Positions 17,117 through 26,547 of a stretch of DNA of 64,000 nt are shown here, piece by piece. This DNA is from Ktedonospora formicarum (GTDB taxonomy: Bacteria; Chloroflexota; Ktedonobacteria; Ktedonobacterales; Ktedonobacteraceae), in NCBI RefSeq assembly GCF_016587355.1, contig NZ_BNJF01000001.1, positions 1,178,001 through 1,242,000 of the forward strand. Direction: 5' to 3'. Position numbers and translations under genes: made by a program. Under the pieces are notes generated by a model. It had not been told where the DNA came from, searched no databases, and saw only the letters and a list, made by a program, of their open reading frames with translations. Numbering within the stretch: position 1 is the stretch's first letter; each line of letters begins with the position of its first letter.

Positions 17117-19882
17117 ATGTTGTGCAATGAGTCGAACCATCAAGCGAAGCTCTCAGGAGTACAGGCAGCAGGGAAGCGACAACCAATGGAACTAGTACCC
17201 GCAATGCAACTTGAACCTATCCTGGAGCATCTCTCCAGTGGGGTCGCACTGCTTGATGCCCAGACACTCCATATCCGTTATGTAAATGCCTACTTACGCG
17301 CGCTCTTAAGCGATCCCTGGGACAGCTACCAGGAACTTCGCGGACACCATCTGCGCGAGGTCATACCAGAAGAGGTATTTCTGCGTGCGCTGCCTCTTTT
17401 ACAGGAGGTTGCCAACACCAACCAGGCTCAACATTACGCGGAGGTGCCCTATGAAGGCTTGCTAGAAATACGAGGACGCACCTACTGGCGGATCTCACTT
17501 GAGCACGTTCAAATAGCCTTTGAGGGGCAAGACAACGTACCAACATTGCTTGTGACCCTGGAAGATGTTACAGAACGAGCACGCTCGCGCCTGCATCTAC
17601 ACGCGATCCATACTATATCCACAGCTATTGCCGGACCAACAGCCCTTCCCAGGGTACTTGATCGCATCCTACAGGCATTGCATGAAATGATCGGGGCCAA
17701 GCGTTGCGCGATTTTGCTCACGGAACAGGCTACGCATAAGGGGGAACCCTTTGATATACAAAGCAACAAGCATACGCAGCAAACCATCCATATAGTTGCA
17801 CGCCAGGGAATTCACCCGACCTCTTATGAATGGGGCTCGAGAGAAGATGAACATACCCTGTTCAATCAGGTCGCTCAAAGCGGACACGCCTTGATCGTCC
17901 CAAACACTAACACACAGCCAGAACTCTACCTCCCATATATTGACGACCACGGGACTGCATGTCGCCCTGGCTCCGTGCTGTGCGTTCCCATTCATATTCC
18001 TTATGAGGGAAACGACCATATCTCCATCGCTCACGAAAGGCAGCCTACATCCAGCACACTTGGGACTATCGAAGTTTATCATAAACGCGCACGCGGTTTC
18101 CCCAGCGAAGAGGTACAGCTTTTGGAGCGCTTCGCGCAACAGGCCGGGCTGGCAATACATAACGCACGCCTCTTCCGGGATGTCGAGAACTGGGCACGGA
18201 CCGCAAATCGGCATGCCCACCAACAAGAGAAAATGATGAGCGCTATCCCCGATGGAATCGTCATCTTCGACCCACACTGGCAAGTCGTTGGTGCCAATCC
18301 AGCAGCACGCATGCTCTTTGACTGGGACGATGAAATTACTGGTCTCTCACTTCAGCAATTAGTGAAACGAAGCGCTCCTATTCTACCGCTCTCAATCACA
18401 GAGAAACCAGACTTTGTTACCATTCTAGAGGAGCGGGCGCAGAAACGTGCCAGCGACGAGATGAAACTCATCAACTCTGAGGGGCGTGCTTACACTCTAC
18501 GCTGCTCATATACCCCCATACCCGATGAGCAGGAAAACATTTTCGCCTATATCATTGTCTACCATGATGTAACAGAAGGGGCGGCTGCCCTGGAGCGAAT
18601 CGAAGCCGAAGTAATCAAACGAACACGCGAACTGGCCCAGCACAACATAGCGCTACAACAGTCCAAGGCGGAGCAAGAACTCACGAATGCTCGCCTCCAA
18701 CTTCTCCTGAAGCGCATGCCTTCTGGCGTGCTGCTAGTAGACGCTCCACACACGACAATCAACCTGATTAATCGCCGAGGAGTGCAACTGCTTCAGAAGA
18801 TGGGCGCCCCCCTGGAACCGCTCGATGATCCCGACCTGGCCGCCCAGCAAGCCCTTGGACTAGAATGCGACACCCTTCTACATAATCTCGCCATGCATGA
18901 CTCGTCTGGGCGCCTAGTTCCCTATGAAGAACGCCCGATGCATCTGGCCCTCTTCAAGGGACAAGCAAGCGAGGCTGAATTATCCTTGATACTTGAAGAT
19001 GGCTCCATTATGTGCCTGCTCATCAACGCAGCGCCTATGCTCTCGGCAGGAGGCACCATCACCAGCGCGGTTGTTGTCATGCATGACATCAGTCGCACAA
19101 AAGCGCTTGAGCGGACACGCGAAGACCTCTTCAATACCATGGCCCATGAGCTCAAGACGCCATTGGCAAACATCCGCGCCCACTTGAGCGCGCTTCTCAC
19201 ACCGGATCTACGAGTCACACAAGAAGAGCAGATGAACTACCTGCAAACAGCAGATGAGCAGGTAGAACGCCTGGTTGGCATGGTGAATCACTTCCTGGAT
19301 GCCTCACGCGTCGAGGCGGGTGCCTTACGACTCGACAGGGAGCCAATCATCATTCCCGAACTTTTCGAGGACCTGCAAGAGCGGCTGGAGGCCCTGATCT
19401 CCGATTCCCAAATTCAGCTCCAGATTCTCCTGCCAGAAGAGCTACCGGCTGTTGATGGGGATTACGAACTGCTTATGAGTGTGCTTACTAATCTGCTTAG
19501 TAATGCCTTTAATTACGCGCCAGATGGGGATATAATTCAGTTAGAGGCAAAAATCGCGCGTGGAGGGAAAGGTCGCCGGGGCCCAGGAGTAACGTTACGC
19601 GTCACCGATCATGGACCTGGCATGTCAGCGGAGAAGCAGAAAGCCATCTTCCAGCGCTTCTATACCTTCTCATCCATGAGCACCCGTTCGCAGGAGTCAC
19701 TCACTCTTCCACGCAAACGCGGAAGCGCTCGCTGGAGTCCGGGCACCGGCCTGGGGCTCTACATCAGCCGAGGGATCATCGAGGCACACGGAAGTAAACT
19801 GACGCTGAAGACCAGCCCTGGACAGGGAGCCAGTTTCGCTTTCACGCTTCCAGTTCATGCCGCTCATGAGCCACAGAAATAG
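17117..19882 (+). CDS. PAS/GAF multi-sensor histidine kinase
   Basis: Start at 17117 (MLCNESNHQ), which has GGAGGAG 7 bases upstream. The product is 921 residues without a membrane helix, so it is probably cytoplasmic. A PAS-like domain (about 40-160) is followed by a GAF domain (about 165-355), a second PAS (about 365-490), a coiled stretch (VIKRTRELAQHN), and a third PAS (about 530-650). The HisKA box is FNTMAHELKTPLANIR with His at about 677. The ATPase has the N-box NLLSNAFNYAP, DHGPGMS and GTGLGLYIS, with a short basic insert before the last. The response regulator follows after 34 bases, making a clear pair. The input signal is unknown. Confidence 0.92.
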   Translation: MLCNESNHQAKLSGVQAAGKRQPMELVPAMQLEPILEHLSSGVALLDAQTLHIRYVNAYLRALLSDPWDSYQELRGHHLREVIPEEVFLRALPLLQEVANTNQAQHYAEVPYEGLLEIRGRTYWRISLEHVQIAFEGQDNVPTLLVTLEDVTERARSRLHLHAIHTISTAIAGPTALPRVLDRILQALHEMIGAKRCAILLTEQATHKGEPFDIQSNKHTQQTIHIVARQGIHPTSYEWGSREDEHTLFNQVAQSGHALIVPNTNTQPELYLPYIDDHGTACRPGSVLCVPIHIPYEGNDHISIAHERQPTSSTLGTIEVYHKRARGFPSEEVQLLERFAQQAGLAIHNARLFRDVENWARTANRHAHQQEKMMSAIPDGIVIFDPHWQVVGANPAARMLFDWDDEITGLSLQQLVKRSAPILPLSITEKPDFVTILEERAQKRASDEMKLINSEGRAYTLRCSYTPIPDEQENIFAYIIVYHDVTEGAAALERIEAEVIKRTRELAQHNIALQQSKAEQELTNARLQLLLKRMPSGVLLVDAPHTTINLINRRGVQLLQKMGAPLEPLDDPDLAAQQALGLECDTLLHNLAMHDSSGRLVPYEERPMHLALFKGQASEAELSLILEDGSIMCLLINAAPMLSAGGTITSAVVVMHDISRTKALERTREDLFNTMAHELKTPLANIRAHLSALLTPDLRVTQEEQMNYLQTADEQVERLVGMVNHFLDASRVEAGALRLDREPIIIPELFEDLQERLEALISDSQIQLQILLPEELPAVDGDYELLMSVLTNLLSNAFNYAPDGDIIQLEAKIARGGKGRRGPGVTLRVTDHGPGMSAEKQKAIFQRFYTFSSMSTRSQESLTLPRKRGSARWSPGTGLGLYISRGIIEAHGSKLTLKTSPGQGASFAFTLPVHAAHEPQK

Positions 19883-19916
19883 TTTGCGAGGACACGTACT
19901 GGAAGGGAAACCCATT

Positions 19917-20699
19917 ATGGTAGCTAGTGAGAAAAAAATTCGTGTACTGTGTATTGAAGATGACGCGCAAATGCGCACATTCCTCACAGCCCAGTTGAAA
20001 GCGCGCGACTTTCACACACAAGCCGTACGGGATGGGGCGCAGGCTATTGATGTCGCGGCCATCTTCCAACCCCAAATTGTACTGCTTGACCTCTCACTTC
20101 CCTCGCTCGATGGCTTGGCATTCCTTCGCCGCCTACGTGAATGGAGTAACGCGCCAGTTATCATTCTCTCGGCTCATGATGAGGAGCCAATCAAGATTAA
20201 AGCCCTTGATATGGGCGCAGATGACTACCTGACCAAACCTTTTAGCCTCAACGAGTTGCTCGCACGCATTCGCGTCTCACTCAGACGAAGCGAGGAAGCC
20301 GCGCGCCTGCGCAACAGTACCGCTCCCGAGGCCCCAAGGCCCACCTACCATTGTGGAGGGAAAGATGGCCTCCAGGTTAACTTCGCGCGTCGCCAGGTGC
20401 TCGCGGGCGGACAAGAAGTACACCTGACCCCAACGGAATATGATTTGCTCTGCGAACTCACCCACAATGCGGGTAAAGTCCTGACGCATCGCGAATTGCT
20501 CCAACGAGTCTGGGGGCCAGATTACAGCGCTGAGAACACCTACCTGCGCACCTTTATTCGCCACCTGCGCCGCAAACTCGAACCAGATCCTGCTCGTCCG
20601 CGCTTTCTGCACAACGAGCTAGGGGTAGGATACTATGTGCCCCCACCCGATGCGGATGAATTGGACGCAGAGGCCGAAAGCGCGCATTCTCAGCAATGA
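19917..20699 (+). CDS. OmpR-family response regulator (KdpE-like)
   Basis: Start at 19917 (MVASEKKIRV), preceded by GGAAGGG; a longer frame overlaps the kinase stop and is less likely. The product is 260 residues. The receiver domain (about 1-125) has the acidic pair (IEDDAQ), the phospho-acceptor Asp at about 58 in VLLDLSLPSLDG, and the lysine in DDYLTKPF. The C-terminal winged-helix domain includes LTPTEYDLLCELTHNAGKVLTHRELLQRVWG and TYLRTFIRHLRRKLEPDP. It is the partner of the PAS/GAF kinase just upstream. Target genes are unknown. Confidence 0.93.
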   Translation: MVASEKKIRVLCIEDDAQMRTFLTAQLKARDFHTQAVRDGAQAIDVAAIFQPQIVLLDLSLPSLDGLAFLRRLREWSNAPVIILSAHDEEPIKIKALDMGADDYLTKPFSLNELLARIRVSLRRSEEAARLRNSTAPEAPRPTYHCGGKDGLQVNFARRQVLAGGQEVHLTPTEYDLLCELTHNAGKVLTHRELLQRVWGPDYSAENTYLRTFIRHLRRKLEPDPARPRFLHNELGVGYYVPPPDADELDAEAESAHSQQ

Positions 20700-20893
20700 G
20701 AACCACCTAGAAGGGCCTTCTGGCAATTTCATAGCTTTTCACGCCATTTTCACACAACAGGCGCGATCTTTACGTCTTTCTCACTCTTTTTCAGGTACAC
20801 TTTGGATCAGAGGCCGTAGAGATTGGGCCTCCTCGTCGCACCAGCCGACGCGCCGCAGGGCGAAACATCACATATGAGCGAGATGTAGGTGTT

Positions 20894-21400
20894 ATGCACA
20901 ACATACTAGCGGATTGCGAATGCACTGGTTCCGACGATTATGCGAGCTTGTCAAAAGGAGCGCAGGCACTGCAACAAGCATTGGTCCAACCCACAAGAGA
21001 AACATCGGCAATGCAAAAGCCTCATACACATATCCTGTTGGTTGAAGACGATCTTGACCTTGCGAGCCTGGAAGCAAATTTTCTGGCAGCTCATGGCTTT
21101 ACCGTCATTACTGTACAGAATGGAGAAGATGCTATAGCCTTTCTGCGCAAGGGTCATCCTGACCTTGTGCTTCTGGACATCGAACTGGCAGGGCAATTGA
21201 ACGGTTGGCAGGTATTCGAAACGCTACGGCACTCAATGAACACCCCGGTCTTGCTCACAACCAGTTCGCTCAACGGAATGCGCAAACAGTTACGAGACCA
21301 GGCAGAAAGCCGAGCCACGCTCGACCATCTGGCAAAACCATACACCATGCCGAAGCTGCTCAAACGCGTGCAACGCATGTTGATGGTAGCACCCAGTTAG
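20894..21400 (+). CDS. Stand-alone receiver (CheY-like) protein
   Basis: A 168-residue product with one receiver domain beginning at about residue 43 (THILLVEDDLDLASLE). The phospho-acceptor Asp is at about 95 (LVLLDIEL), and LLTTSS and the lysine in HLAKPYT are present. It has no output domain. The first 40 residues are extra; an in-frame ATG at 21011 would remove them but has a weaker ribosome site. It follows the OmpR-type regulator by 195 bases and may belong to the same signalling locus, either as a phosphate sink or as a partner for a diguanylate-cyclase or kinase elsewhere (inference). Confidence 0.85.
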   Translation: MHNILADCECTGSDDYASLSKGAQALQQALVQPTRETSAMQKPHTHILLVEDDLDLASLEANFLAAHGFTVITVQNGEDAIAFLRKGHPDLVLLDIELAGQLNGWQVFETLRHSMNTPVLLTTSSLNGMRKQLRDQAESRATLDHLAKPYTMPKLLKRVQRMLMVAPS

Positions 21401-21431
21401 AGGCCATTGATTCTCATATAAGGAGGTTCAT

Positions 21432-21620
21432 ATGGATCGCAAGGAAGACCGTGATATTCTGCGCAAGGGTGGTTTCGCCGAAAATGAGGTCGTACAATTG
21501 AGCAAGTTGCGAGCCTACTACGCTGAGAAGGAAAGGCAGCGGGCCGCAATCGCAAATCGTCGTCTGGAATTTATACGCTGGCTCGTCGCCAATGGGAAAT
21601 TGAGCGACCAGATCGCTTAA
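21432..21620 (+). CDS. Small basic helical protein, unknown function
   Basis: A 62-residue protein with a near-perfect AAGGAGG ribosome site 7 bases before its ATG, so it is probably real. Sequence: charged, no cysteine, predicted mostly helical (KLRAYYAEKERQRAAIANRRLEFIRWL). It lies 31 bases after the receiver protein and just before a terminator, so it is the last gene of that unit. No family recognised. Confidence 0.65.
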   Translation: MDRKEDRDILRKGGFAENEVVQLSKLRAYYAEKERQRAAIANRRLEFIRWLVANGKLSDQIA

Positions 21621-21666
21621 AAGGCCAACACGCAGGTCTCCAATGCCTGTTTTAGCAGTACATGGT

Positions 21667-21708
21667 GTTGAGAAATCAGAGGCAATATCTCTGATTTCTC
21701 AACGCTTT
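21667..21708 (+). terminator. Intrinsic terminator
   Basis: A perfect 15-bp stem (gttgagaaatcagag / ctctgatttctcaac) with a 7-base loop, followed by gcttttt. It ends the sensor kinase/receiver locus. Confidence 0.9.
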
Positions 21709-21815
21709 TTGTTTTCATCACGTAACTGCTTAGGCCCCTCGCCACCTACGGTAGCTCGCATAGGCCAGGGGATGCTTTGCGTTGAGAAGTCTCCGCTCTA
21801 AACACACAAAGAAAA

Positions 21816-21860
21816 GGACCCTGCGGTGCCGCCAGACTTTCTATGCGGCATCGAGGGTCC
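21816..21860 (-). terminator. Intrinsic terminator for the sigma-factor unit
   Basis: Arms ggaccct-gcggtgccgc and gcggcatcg-agggtcc pair with a few mismatches. On the minus strand the hairpin is followed by a T-rich run (ccttttcttt). It lies 65 bases after the small gene ending at 21925. Confidence 0.8.
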
Positions 21861-21924
21861 TGGGCGAATACGCCTATTTCCAGGTGGCCTGAACATGGCC
21901 TAGCCTCTTTCTATTCCAACCATT

Positions 21925-22227
21925 TTAGGAGGGCTGGAGGTGAGGATAATGCACCACCAGATCATCCACAATTTCAAACGCGGGCGGCAGAGAATCCTCA
22001 GGGTTCGCCTGCAACGTCTGAGCAGAGCGCATGGCTTCCTCGATATCCTCATCAGAGAGATACTGAGGCAGCGGCAAACGTGAAACGGTAGTAAGAATGT
22101 TCTCGATTACTTCCGTAGGAGGCTCTATCTGATCAAGCTGCAAAAAGAGCTTGTCAATTTCATCATCTGTCATGAAATCGTCGCTGTTTCCAATGAAAAG
22201 GTCTTTGTCGAATGGCTGCTGTTTCAT
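21925..22227 (-). CDS. Small acidic protein next to a sigma factor, unknown
   Basis: A 100-residue acidic, soluble protein. Visible segments are DDFMTDDEIDKLFLQLDQIEPPTEVIENILTTV (the last part helix-like) and LPQYLSDEDIEEAMRSAQTL. There is no membrane helix and no zinc-binding HxxxCxxC motif, so it is not a classic anti-sigma factor. AGAGGGA precedes the ATG. It is 116 bases downstream of the ECF sigma factor on the same strand and upstream of a terminator, so it probably shares a transcript and may modulate the sigma factor (inference from position only). Confidence 0.65.
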   Translation of the reverse strand: MKQQPFDKDLFIGNSDDFMTDDEIDKLFLQLDQIEPPTEVIENILTTVSRLPLPQYLSDEDIEEAMRSAQTLQANPEDSLPPAFEIVDDLVVHYPHLQPS

Positions 22228-22343
22228 ATTTGCTCCCTCTTACGTCGTTCGTATCGCTTCTGAGAGTATCACGAATGATCTAAGAAAGGAGTTTCAGATT
22301 TCCAAGCCTTCTTATCTTTTTTTCAAAAATCCCCTTAGGAAAC

Positions 22344-22979
22344 TTAGACGGTTGCTTTCATTGTTTGCCACTGGAGCGCGAGCGCGTTGCGAAGGAGTGG
22401 GCGAGCACGCTGGAAGTACGTCTTCGCTGTTGCCTCTGGCATCTTGAGCGTACGGCCAATCTCCGAGAAGCTTAACTGACCGGCATAGCGAAGCAACACA
22501 ACAGAGCGAAATTTTGGTGGAAGGTTATCGATAGCCTCTCGCAGAGCACGCTGCAAATCATTACGTTCGGCGGTTTCATCAGGCAAGGGACTATTGTCAG
22601 GCATAATGTCCAGAGGTGAGAGATCGTCATCATCACTTGATGACTCCAGGTCAGAAAAATGAATAGCACGCTTGCGACGCAGTTCGTCAAGACAGCGGTT
22701 ACGCGCAACCTGGAACAACCACGCCTTCAGCGGCTCACCAGTGCGCAGTTTCGGCATGGAAATATAGAGTTGCAGGAACACTTGCTGGAGAATGTCACTT
22801 GCCAGGTCATAATCACCCAGACAACGGCAGATAAAGTTAAACAGGGGGGTTTGATACCGACTAACCAACATTTCAAAGCCAGTCTGGTCACCAGCCATGG
22901 TACGTTGTACCAACATACCATCGGTAATTTGGGAAGCCTCATTCTTCGTTTGAGCTTTGGTGCGTTCACGTACTTGCAT
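22344..22979 (-). CDS. ECF-type RNA polymerase sigma factor
   Basis: A 211-residue protein with sigma region 2 (TGFEMLVSRYQTPLFNFICRCLGDYDLASDILQQVFLQ, then AWLFQVARNRCLDELRRKR) and region 4 (LREAIDNLPPKFRSVVLLRYAGQLSFSEIGRTLKMPEATAKTYFQRAR). The linker is acidic (SSSDDDDLSP). Regions 1.1 and 3 are absent, as in group 4 sigma factors. The ATG follows GAGGTTGGAA. Its upstream region carries repeated CTTAAG-like sites that could be autoregulatory. No canonical anti-sigma factor is adjacent. Confidence 0.93.
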   Translation of the reverse strand: MQVRERTKAQTKNEASQITDGMLVQRTMAGDQTGFEMLVSRYQTPLFNFICRCLGDYDLASDILQQVFLQLYISMPKLRTGEPLKAWLFQVARNRCLDELRRKRAIHFSDLESSSDDDDLSPLDIMPDNSPLPDETAERNDLQRALREAIDNLPPKFRSVVLLRYAGQLSFSEIGRTLKMPEATAKTYFQRARPLLRNALALQWQTMKATV

Positions 22980-23441
22980 GTTTATTCCAACCTCGCTTTC
23001 TTTTGTCCCCTATAGAGTAGCCGCTTGAGGTTGGGAATTCAAGTATTTTTGGGGCTTAAAAGCTCTGCTATAAACGACTTTAAGCGTAAACTAACAACCT
23101 TAAGACCACATAAGCTAAATCTTAAAAGGAGGTAAGTCAATTTTTAATCATTCTCTAATGAGTTTCTAAGCGCTCTTTAAGCTTAAGGCTTTCTAGAGTG
23201 AGGTTGGGATGTGGAAGGAACTACCTATATCACGCATTATCCCCACCAAAGGGATACATGCCGATTCAATATCTGCGATAACTTCTCGGTCAATATGATA
23301 TGCCATAAAGCCTTGGAAGCCATCTTGATACAAATTCCAACAAGTAAAAATAGTGGAGAAATTGTGAGAAACTTCAATACAAAGGCTGGCTCGCTCCATA
23401 ATGGAAGCCTAAGCCAGCCCAAGCATTCCTTAAGCTTAAGC
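22980..23441. other. Intergenic region rich in CTTAA motifs
   Basis: No gene is supported; two 68- and 80-codon frames here lack family features and overlap on opposite strands. The region contains several CTTAA/TTAAG sites, among them gcttaaaagc (23054-23063), a ttaagcttaag palindrome near 23177-23187, and cttaagcttaagcttag near 23429-23445. It lies between the ends of two minus-strand genes, so the part next to 22979 probably holds the sigma-factor promoter. Confidence 0.4.
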
Positions 23442-25466
23442 TTAGAAGCGTGAAAGATTAGGGGAGCTAAGTAAATGGCTCAAGAATTGATTCGCGGTTC
23501 GCGTCTCGACACGCTTGCCAATGCGAGCCAGCAACACATTGCTTGGTTCCATGCTCACATTTGGCTCCGTTGTGGGATACTCAATGAAACCTTGAGCACC
23601 AAAGAGACGTGAGATCAACTGACGATAACGATAGACGGAGAGGCCCAGACTCTCAGTATCCCAGTGCCATGAGAGGCCAATAGCGAAGAGAATCATATCC
23701 TCAAGGGCATCTAGTTCCAGAGCAAAGGCTAACATATGACGCGCAATATTCAATCCCCGCCAGTCAGAACTGACCTCGATGGCAACTTCATATAGATTCT
23801 CAATACCTTCCCACCACTCATCGGCGGGCGCGATTGTCACCTGTCCCACGATGGCTCCCTGTGGCGTATAGGTCAGAGTTAAGGCACAGTCAGGGCTACG
23901 TGCGATATCCAGCAAAAGCTGATGCTCTCGCTCGGGAAGGCGCGCGAAGGTATGCAATCCGGGATCGGGATGCAAGCGCTCCACCAACGAAACAGGGCTG
24001 AAATCGCGCATCAGCAAAGGCCCTCTCGTAGTGTCAAACGAGCGACTACGCGAAGGTGATTTTGTCGGGTCATGATTTAAATGTAGCAGATCAAACAGCC
24101 CAGCAAGTGGAGAGCGGGGTCTTTGCGCAGGAAAAGCCTGACGCACCGAGGGAGGAATAACCAGGTGACGCACCAAGGCCGCCGTATGCCTATTTATACT
24201 ATTTATCGACATACGACGCGGTTGTGGTGGAAAGTGACGAGCATCATCTATAAAGCTTGTAGGAAACTCATGCCATGCAGGAGATTTCCCCATCACGGAC
24301 TGCGCCGCCTCATCGCTATCACGCGCAGCCTCCCAGATAGGACGCCAACGCGCGACCCACTCCTCGGGGAGTTTATCAGGCAGGTCTTGCTCAGATAATT
24401 CTGCCCAGAGCAAGCTCCAGGCACGCGGCACCACACGGTAAAGGGCGTATCCACCACCACCAACCGCGACCCAGCGCCCCTGGCTATAGGTATCGGCCAG
24501 GGAACGAGCCATTTTGATCTGCGCGCGAATGCCACGCATAGTCAGATTGAGATGGGTCAACGGGTCCCATGCATGTGTATCACACCCATGCTGGGTAACG
24601 ATAACATCAGGCGAATAAGAAGCTACCAATGGGCGCAGAATGGATTCCATGATCTCAACATAGGAATCATCCTCGGTAAAAGGCTCAAGGGGCACGTTGA
24701 TCGCGAAACCGCGCCCTCCACCACTCCCAGTCTCCAGTACATCACCAGTCCCAGGAAAAAGGTAGCGCCCCGTCTCATGTAGCGAAATGGTCATTACGCG
24801 TGGTTCATCATAAAAAGCCCGCTGCACGCCATCGCCGTGATGGGCATCAAAATCAATATACAGTATCTTCGCTTCGCTCGAACGCAAGATATGGGCTACC
24901 GCGATGGCGACGTCATTATAGATACAGAAACCAGAGGCGCGATCATGCCAGGCATGGTGCAAACCACCAGAGGGGTGAAAGACACGTAACGGACGCTCAA
25001 TCTCTGGAAAGCTCCCCCCTTCGGGCAAACCCATAACAGCGCTCAAGGCGACTAGTGTACCACCCGCAATGCGCGCGGAAACTTCATGCATACCAGGCAA
25101 ACTTGGTGTGTCATCACTACCAAAGCCATAGCGCAATTCGAGTTGCTTCCGCTCCTTAAGCGCCTCTGAATCACCTGTCTCGTTCCAAGGCTGACTCAGA
25201 CGTTGCACTGCGTCGATATATTCCTCGGCATGGACCAGGCCCAACTCCTCACGGGTCGCGAGGCGAGTATGGAGCCTGGTCTCCTCATGGGTCTGATCCC
25301 AGAGTTTCGAGGTCTCCAACAGATCCATTAAGGCGCGCAGGCGCGTGGGTTGTAGTGGATGTTGTGGTCCAAAGTCATATTTAAGCTCTTCATTATCGAA
25401 GATCAAACGCGCCCGAGGTGAAACCGACTCACGCGGCTCCCGAGCCTGAGAAATGGCATCAGGCAT
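23442..25466 (-). CDS. AcuC-AcuA fusion: deacetylase plus GNAT acetyltransferase
   Basis: A 674-residue two-domain protein. Residues about 20-390 are a class I histone-deacetylase-like/AcuC domain: VFHPSGGLHHAW, GFCIYNDVAIAV, DFDAHHGDGVQ, SLHETGRYLFPGTGD and a late GGGGYALYRV. After a linker, residues about 470-665 match AcuA, with ENLYEVAIEVSSDWRGLNIA, the SWHWDTESLGLSVYRYR signature and SNVLLARIGKRV near the end. In Bacillus, separate AcuA and AcuC acetylate and deacetylate acetyl-CoA synthetase (established). Here both opposing activities lie on one chain. The start overlaps the end of acuB by 8 bases. The GNAT acetyl-CoA loop is poorly matched by eye, so activity is unproven. Confidence 0.88.
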   Translation of the reverse strand: MPDAISQAREPRESVSPRARLIFDNEELKYDFGPQHPLQPTRLRALMDLLETSKLWDQTHEETRLHTRLATREELGLVHAEEYIDAVQRLSQPWNETGDSEALKERKQLELRYGFGSDDTPSLPGMHEVSARIAGGTLVALSAVMGLPEGGSFPEIERPLRVFHPSGGLHHAWHDRASGFCIYNDVAIAVAHILRSSEAKILYIDFDAHHGDGVQRAFYDEPRVMTISLHETGRYLFPGTGDVLETGSGGGRGFAINVPLEPFTEDDSYVEIMESILRPLVASYSPDVIVTQHGCDTHAWDPLTHLNLTMRGIRAQIKMARSLADTYSQGRWVAVGGGGYALYRVVPRAWSLLWAELSEQDLPDKLPEEWVARWRPIWEAARDSDEAAQSVMGKSPAWHEFPTSFIDDARHFPPQPRRMSINSINRHTAALVRHLVIPPSVRQAFPAQRPRSPLAGLFDLLHLNHDPTKSPSRSRSFDTTRGPLLMRDFSPVSLVERLHPDPGLHTFARLPEREHQLLLDIARSPDCALTLTYTPQGAIVGQVTIAPADEWWEGIENLYEVAIEVSSDWRGLNIARHMLAFALELDALEDMILFAIGLSWHWDTESLGLSVYRYRQLISRLFGAQGFIEYPTTEPNVSMEPSNVLLARIGKRVETRTANQFLSHLLSSPNLSRF

Positions 25467-26202
25467 CTATCATATCCCCTTCCATTGGTGATGCTCCAAT
25501 AGAGTAATGAATGCCTTCCTGTTGCAAACGTAGCAATAAAGGCGCGGGATTAATCGTACCCAGACGTATAGTCGCGACTGTAGGAACGCCCCCATCCGTT
25601 GGTGCAGCAAGCACACTACGCACATAAACATGCATCTGAGAGGCAATCTCCAGGAAACGCGCCAGGGGTAAGCTATCACCGAGAGGAAGCATTATCACCA
25701 ATTGCATACCAGGTTCAGTAGCACCCATCGCACGCGAAAAGGCCAGCAGAAGATCGCTACGAGTCACTAATCCTTCTAACAGGGCCTTGCTCTCTCCATC
25801 TATCTGCTCATAAGTCACGACTGGTAGGTAGTTCAAATTGCGCTCAACCATGATCTGAACGGCGGAAGAAACACTCGTCGTTGGTTGCACACGGATCAGC
25901 GCGCGATGCATAACCTCAACAACACGACGCTCAAGCCAGGAGCGCTGGAGCGCGCGACTCGATGCTTCCTGGCGAGCGAGCATGGCCTGAAGATCAATAT
26001 CCTGCGACGTGAGCATCCCCTCTAATAGATGTAAAGTCTTGTATTTCTTCTTTTTCGTCTGTTGCTCATCAGCCACATGACGCACACGAGCGACTGGCAG
26101 ATGATGAAAACCATGCTGCCGTAGCAGGTTCACAGCGTGAGCCAGTGTATCATCCGGAGCAATGGTTATTGGCTTGGTTGACATGATATCTTGAACTATC
26201 AT
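25459..26202 (-). CDS. acuB: CBS-domain protein, AcuB-like
   Basis: Start at 26202 (MIVQDIMSTKP), with GGGAGGG just upstream; the longer frame to 26253 has no such site. The product is 247 residues: two CBS motifs (about 1-70 and about 80-150, MSTKPITIAPDDTLAHAVNLLR and MHRALIRVQPTTSVSSAVQIMV) and a C-terminal ACT-like region of about 85 residues (QLVIMLPLGDSLPLARFLEIA). This is the domain order of AcuB. It overlaps the AcuC-AcuA gene by 8 bases, so the two are translationally coupled. CBS domains usually bind adenine nucleotides, suggesting energy-state control of the fused enzyme (inference). Confidence 0.82.
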   Translation of the reverse strand: MIVQDIMSTKPITIAPDDTLAHAVNLLRQHGFHHLPVARVRHVADEQQTKKKKYKTLHLLEGMLTSQDIDLQAMLARQEASSRALQRSWLERRVVEVMHRALIRVQPTTSVSSAVQIMVERNLNYLPVVTYEQIDGESKALLEGLVTRSDLLLAFSRAMGATEPGMQLVIMLPLGDSLPLARFLEIASQMHVYVRSVLAAPTDGGVPTVATIRLGTINPAPLLLRLQQEGIHYSIGASPMEGDMIDA

Positions 26203-26547
26203 TTGCCCTCCCAACAGATACATATGGGCATCAGTAGAGCACTTCATTTGCAAACGAGGAGATAGAGGAGACGCGCGCCAGTGTGCGTAGAGCCTAACTT
26301 CTCAGGTGCGCACAGTGTGTATCATAGCACAGAACTACATACAGGGCACAACTTCTCTTTCGCGCCTCCGTACATATGCATAGACAAGCTAATAGGGACA
26401 CTTGCTCATATGGCAGAGGCAGATAGATCATCTGTAATAGAGCCGAGTGCCATGCGGAGGAACAAAGCACTCAGGCATCCGTCCAGAGAGTGCGCATACC
26501 ACAACACAGGTTTGCGTATAATGAGAACGTAGTGTAAGGAGCAACAT
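26203..26547. other. Divergent intergenic region
   Basis: It holds a TATAAT -10-like box at 26517-26522 before the S9 peptidase and the AAGGAG ribosome site of that gene. Nothing else is supportable. Confidence 0.4.

Noticed and set aside
23193..23453. Two small opposite frames (68 and 80 codons) near the sigma factor
   Set aside because: No ribosome site, no family match, and they overlap each other.
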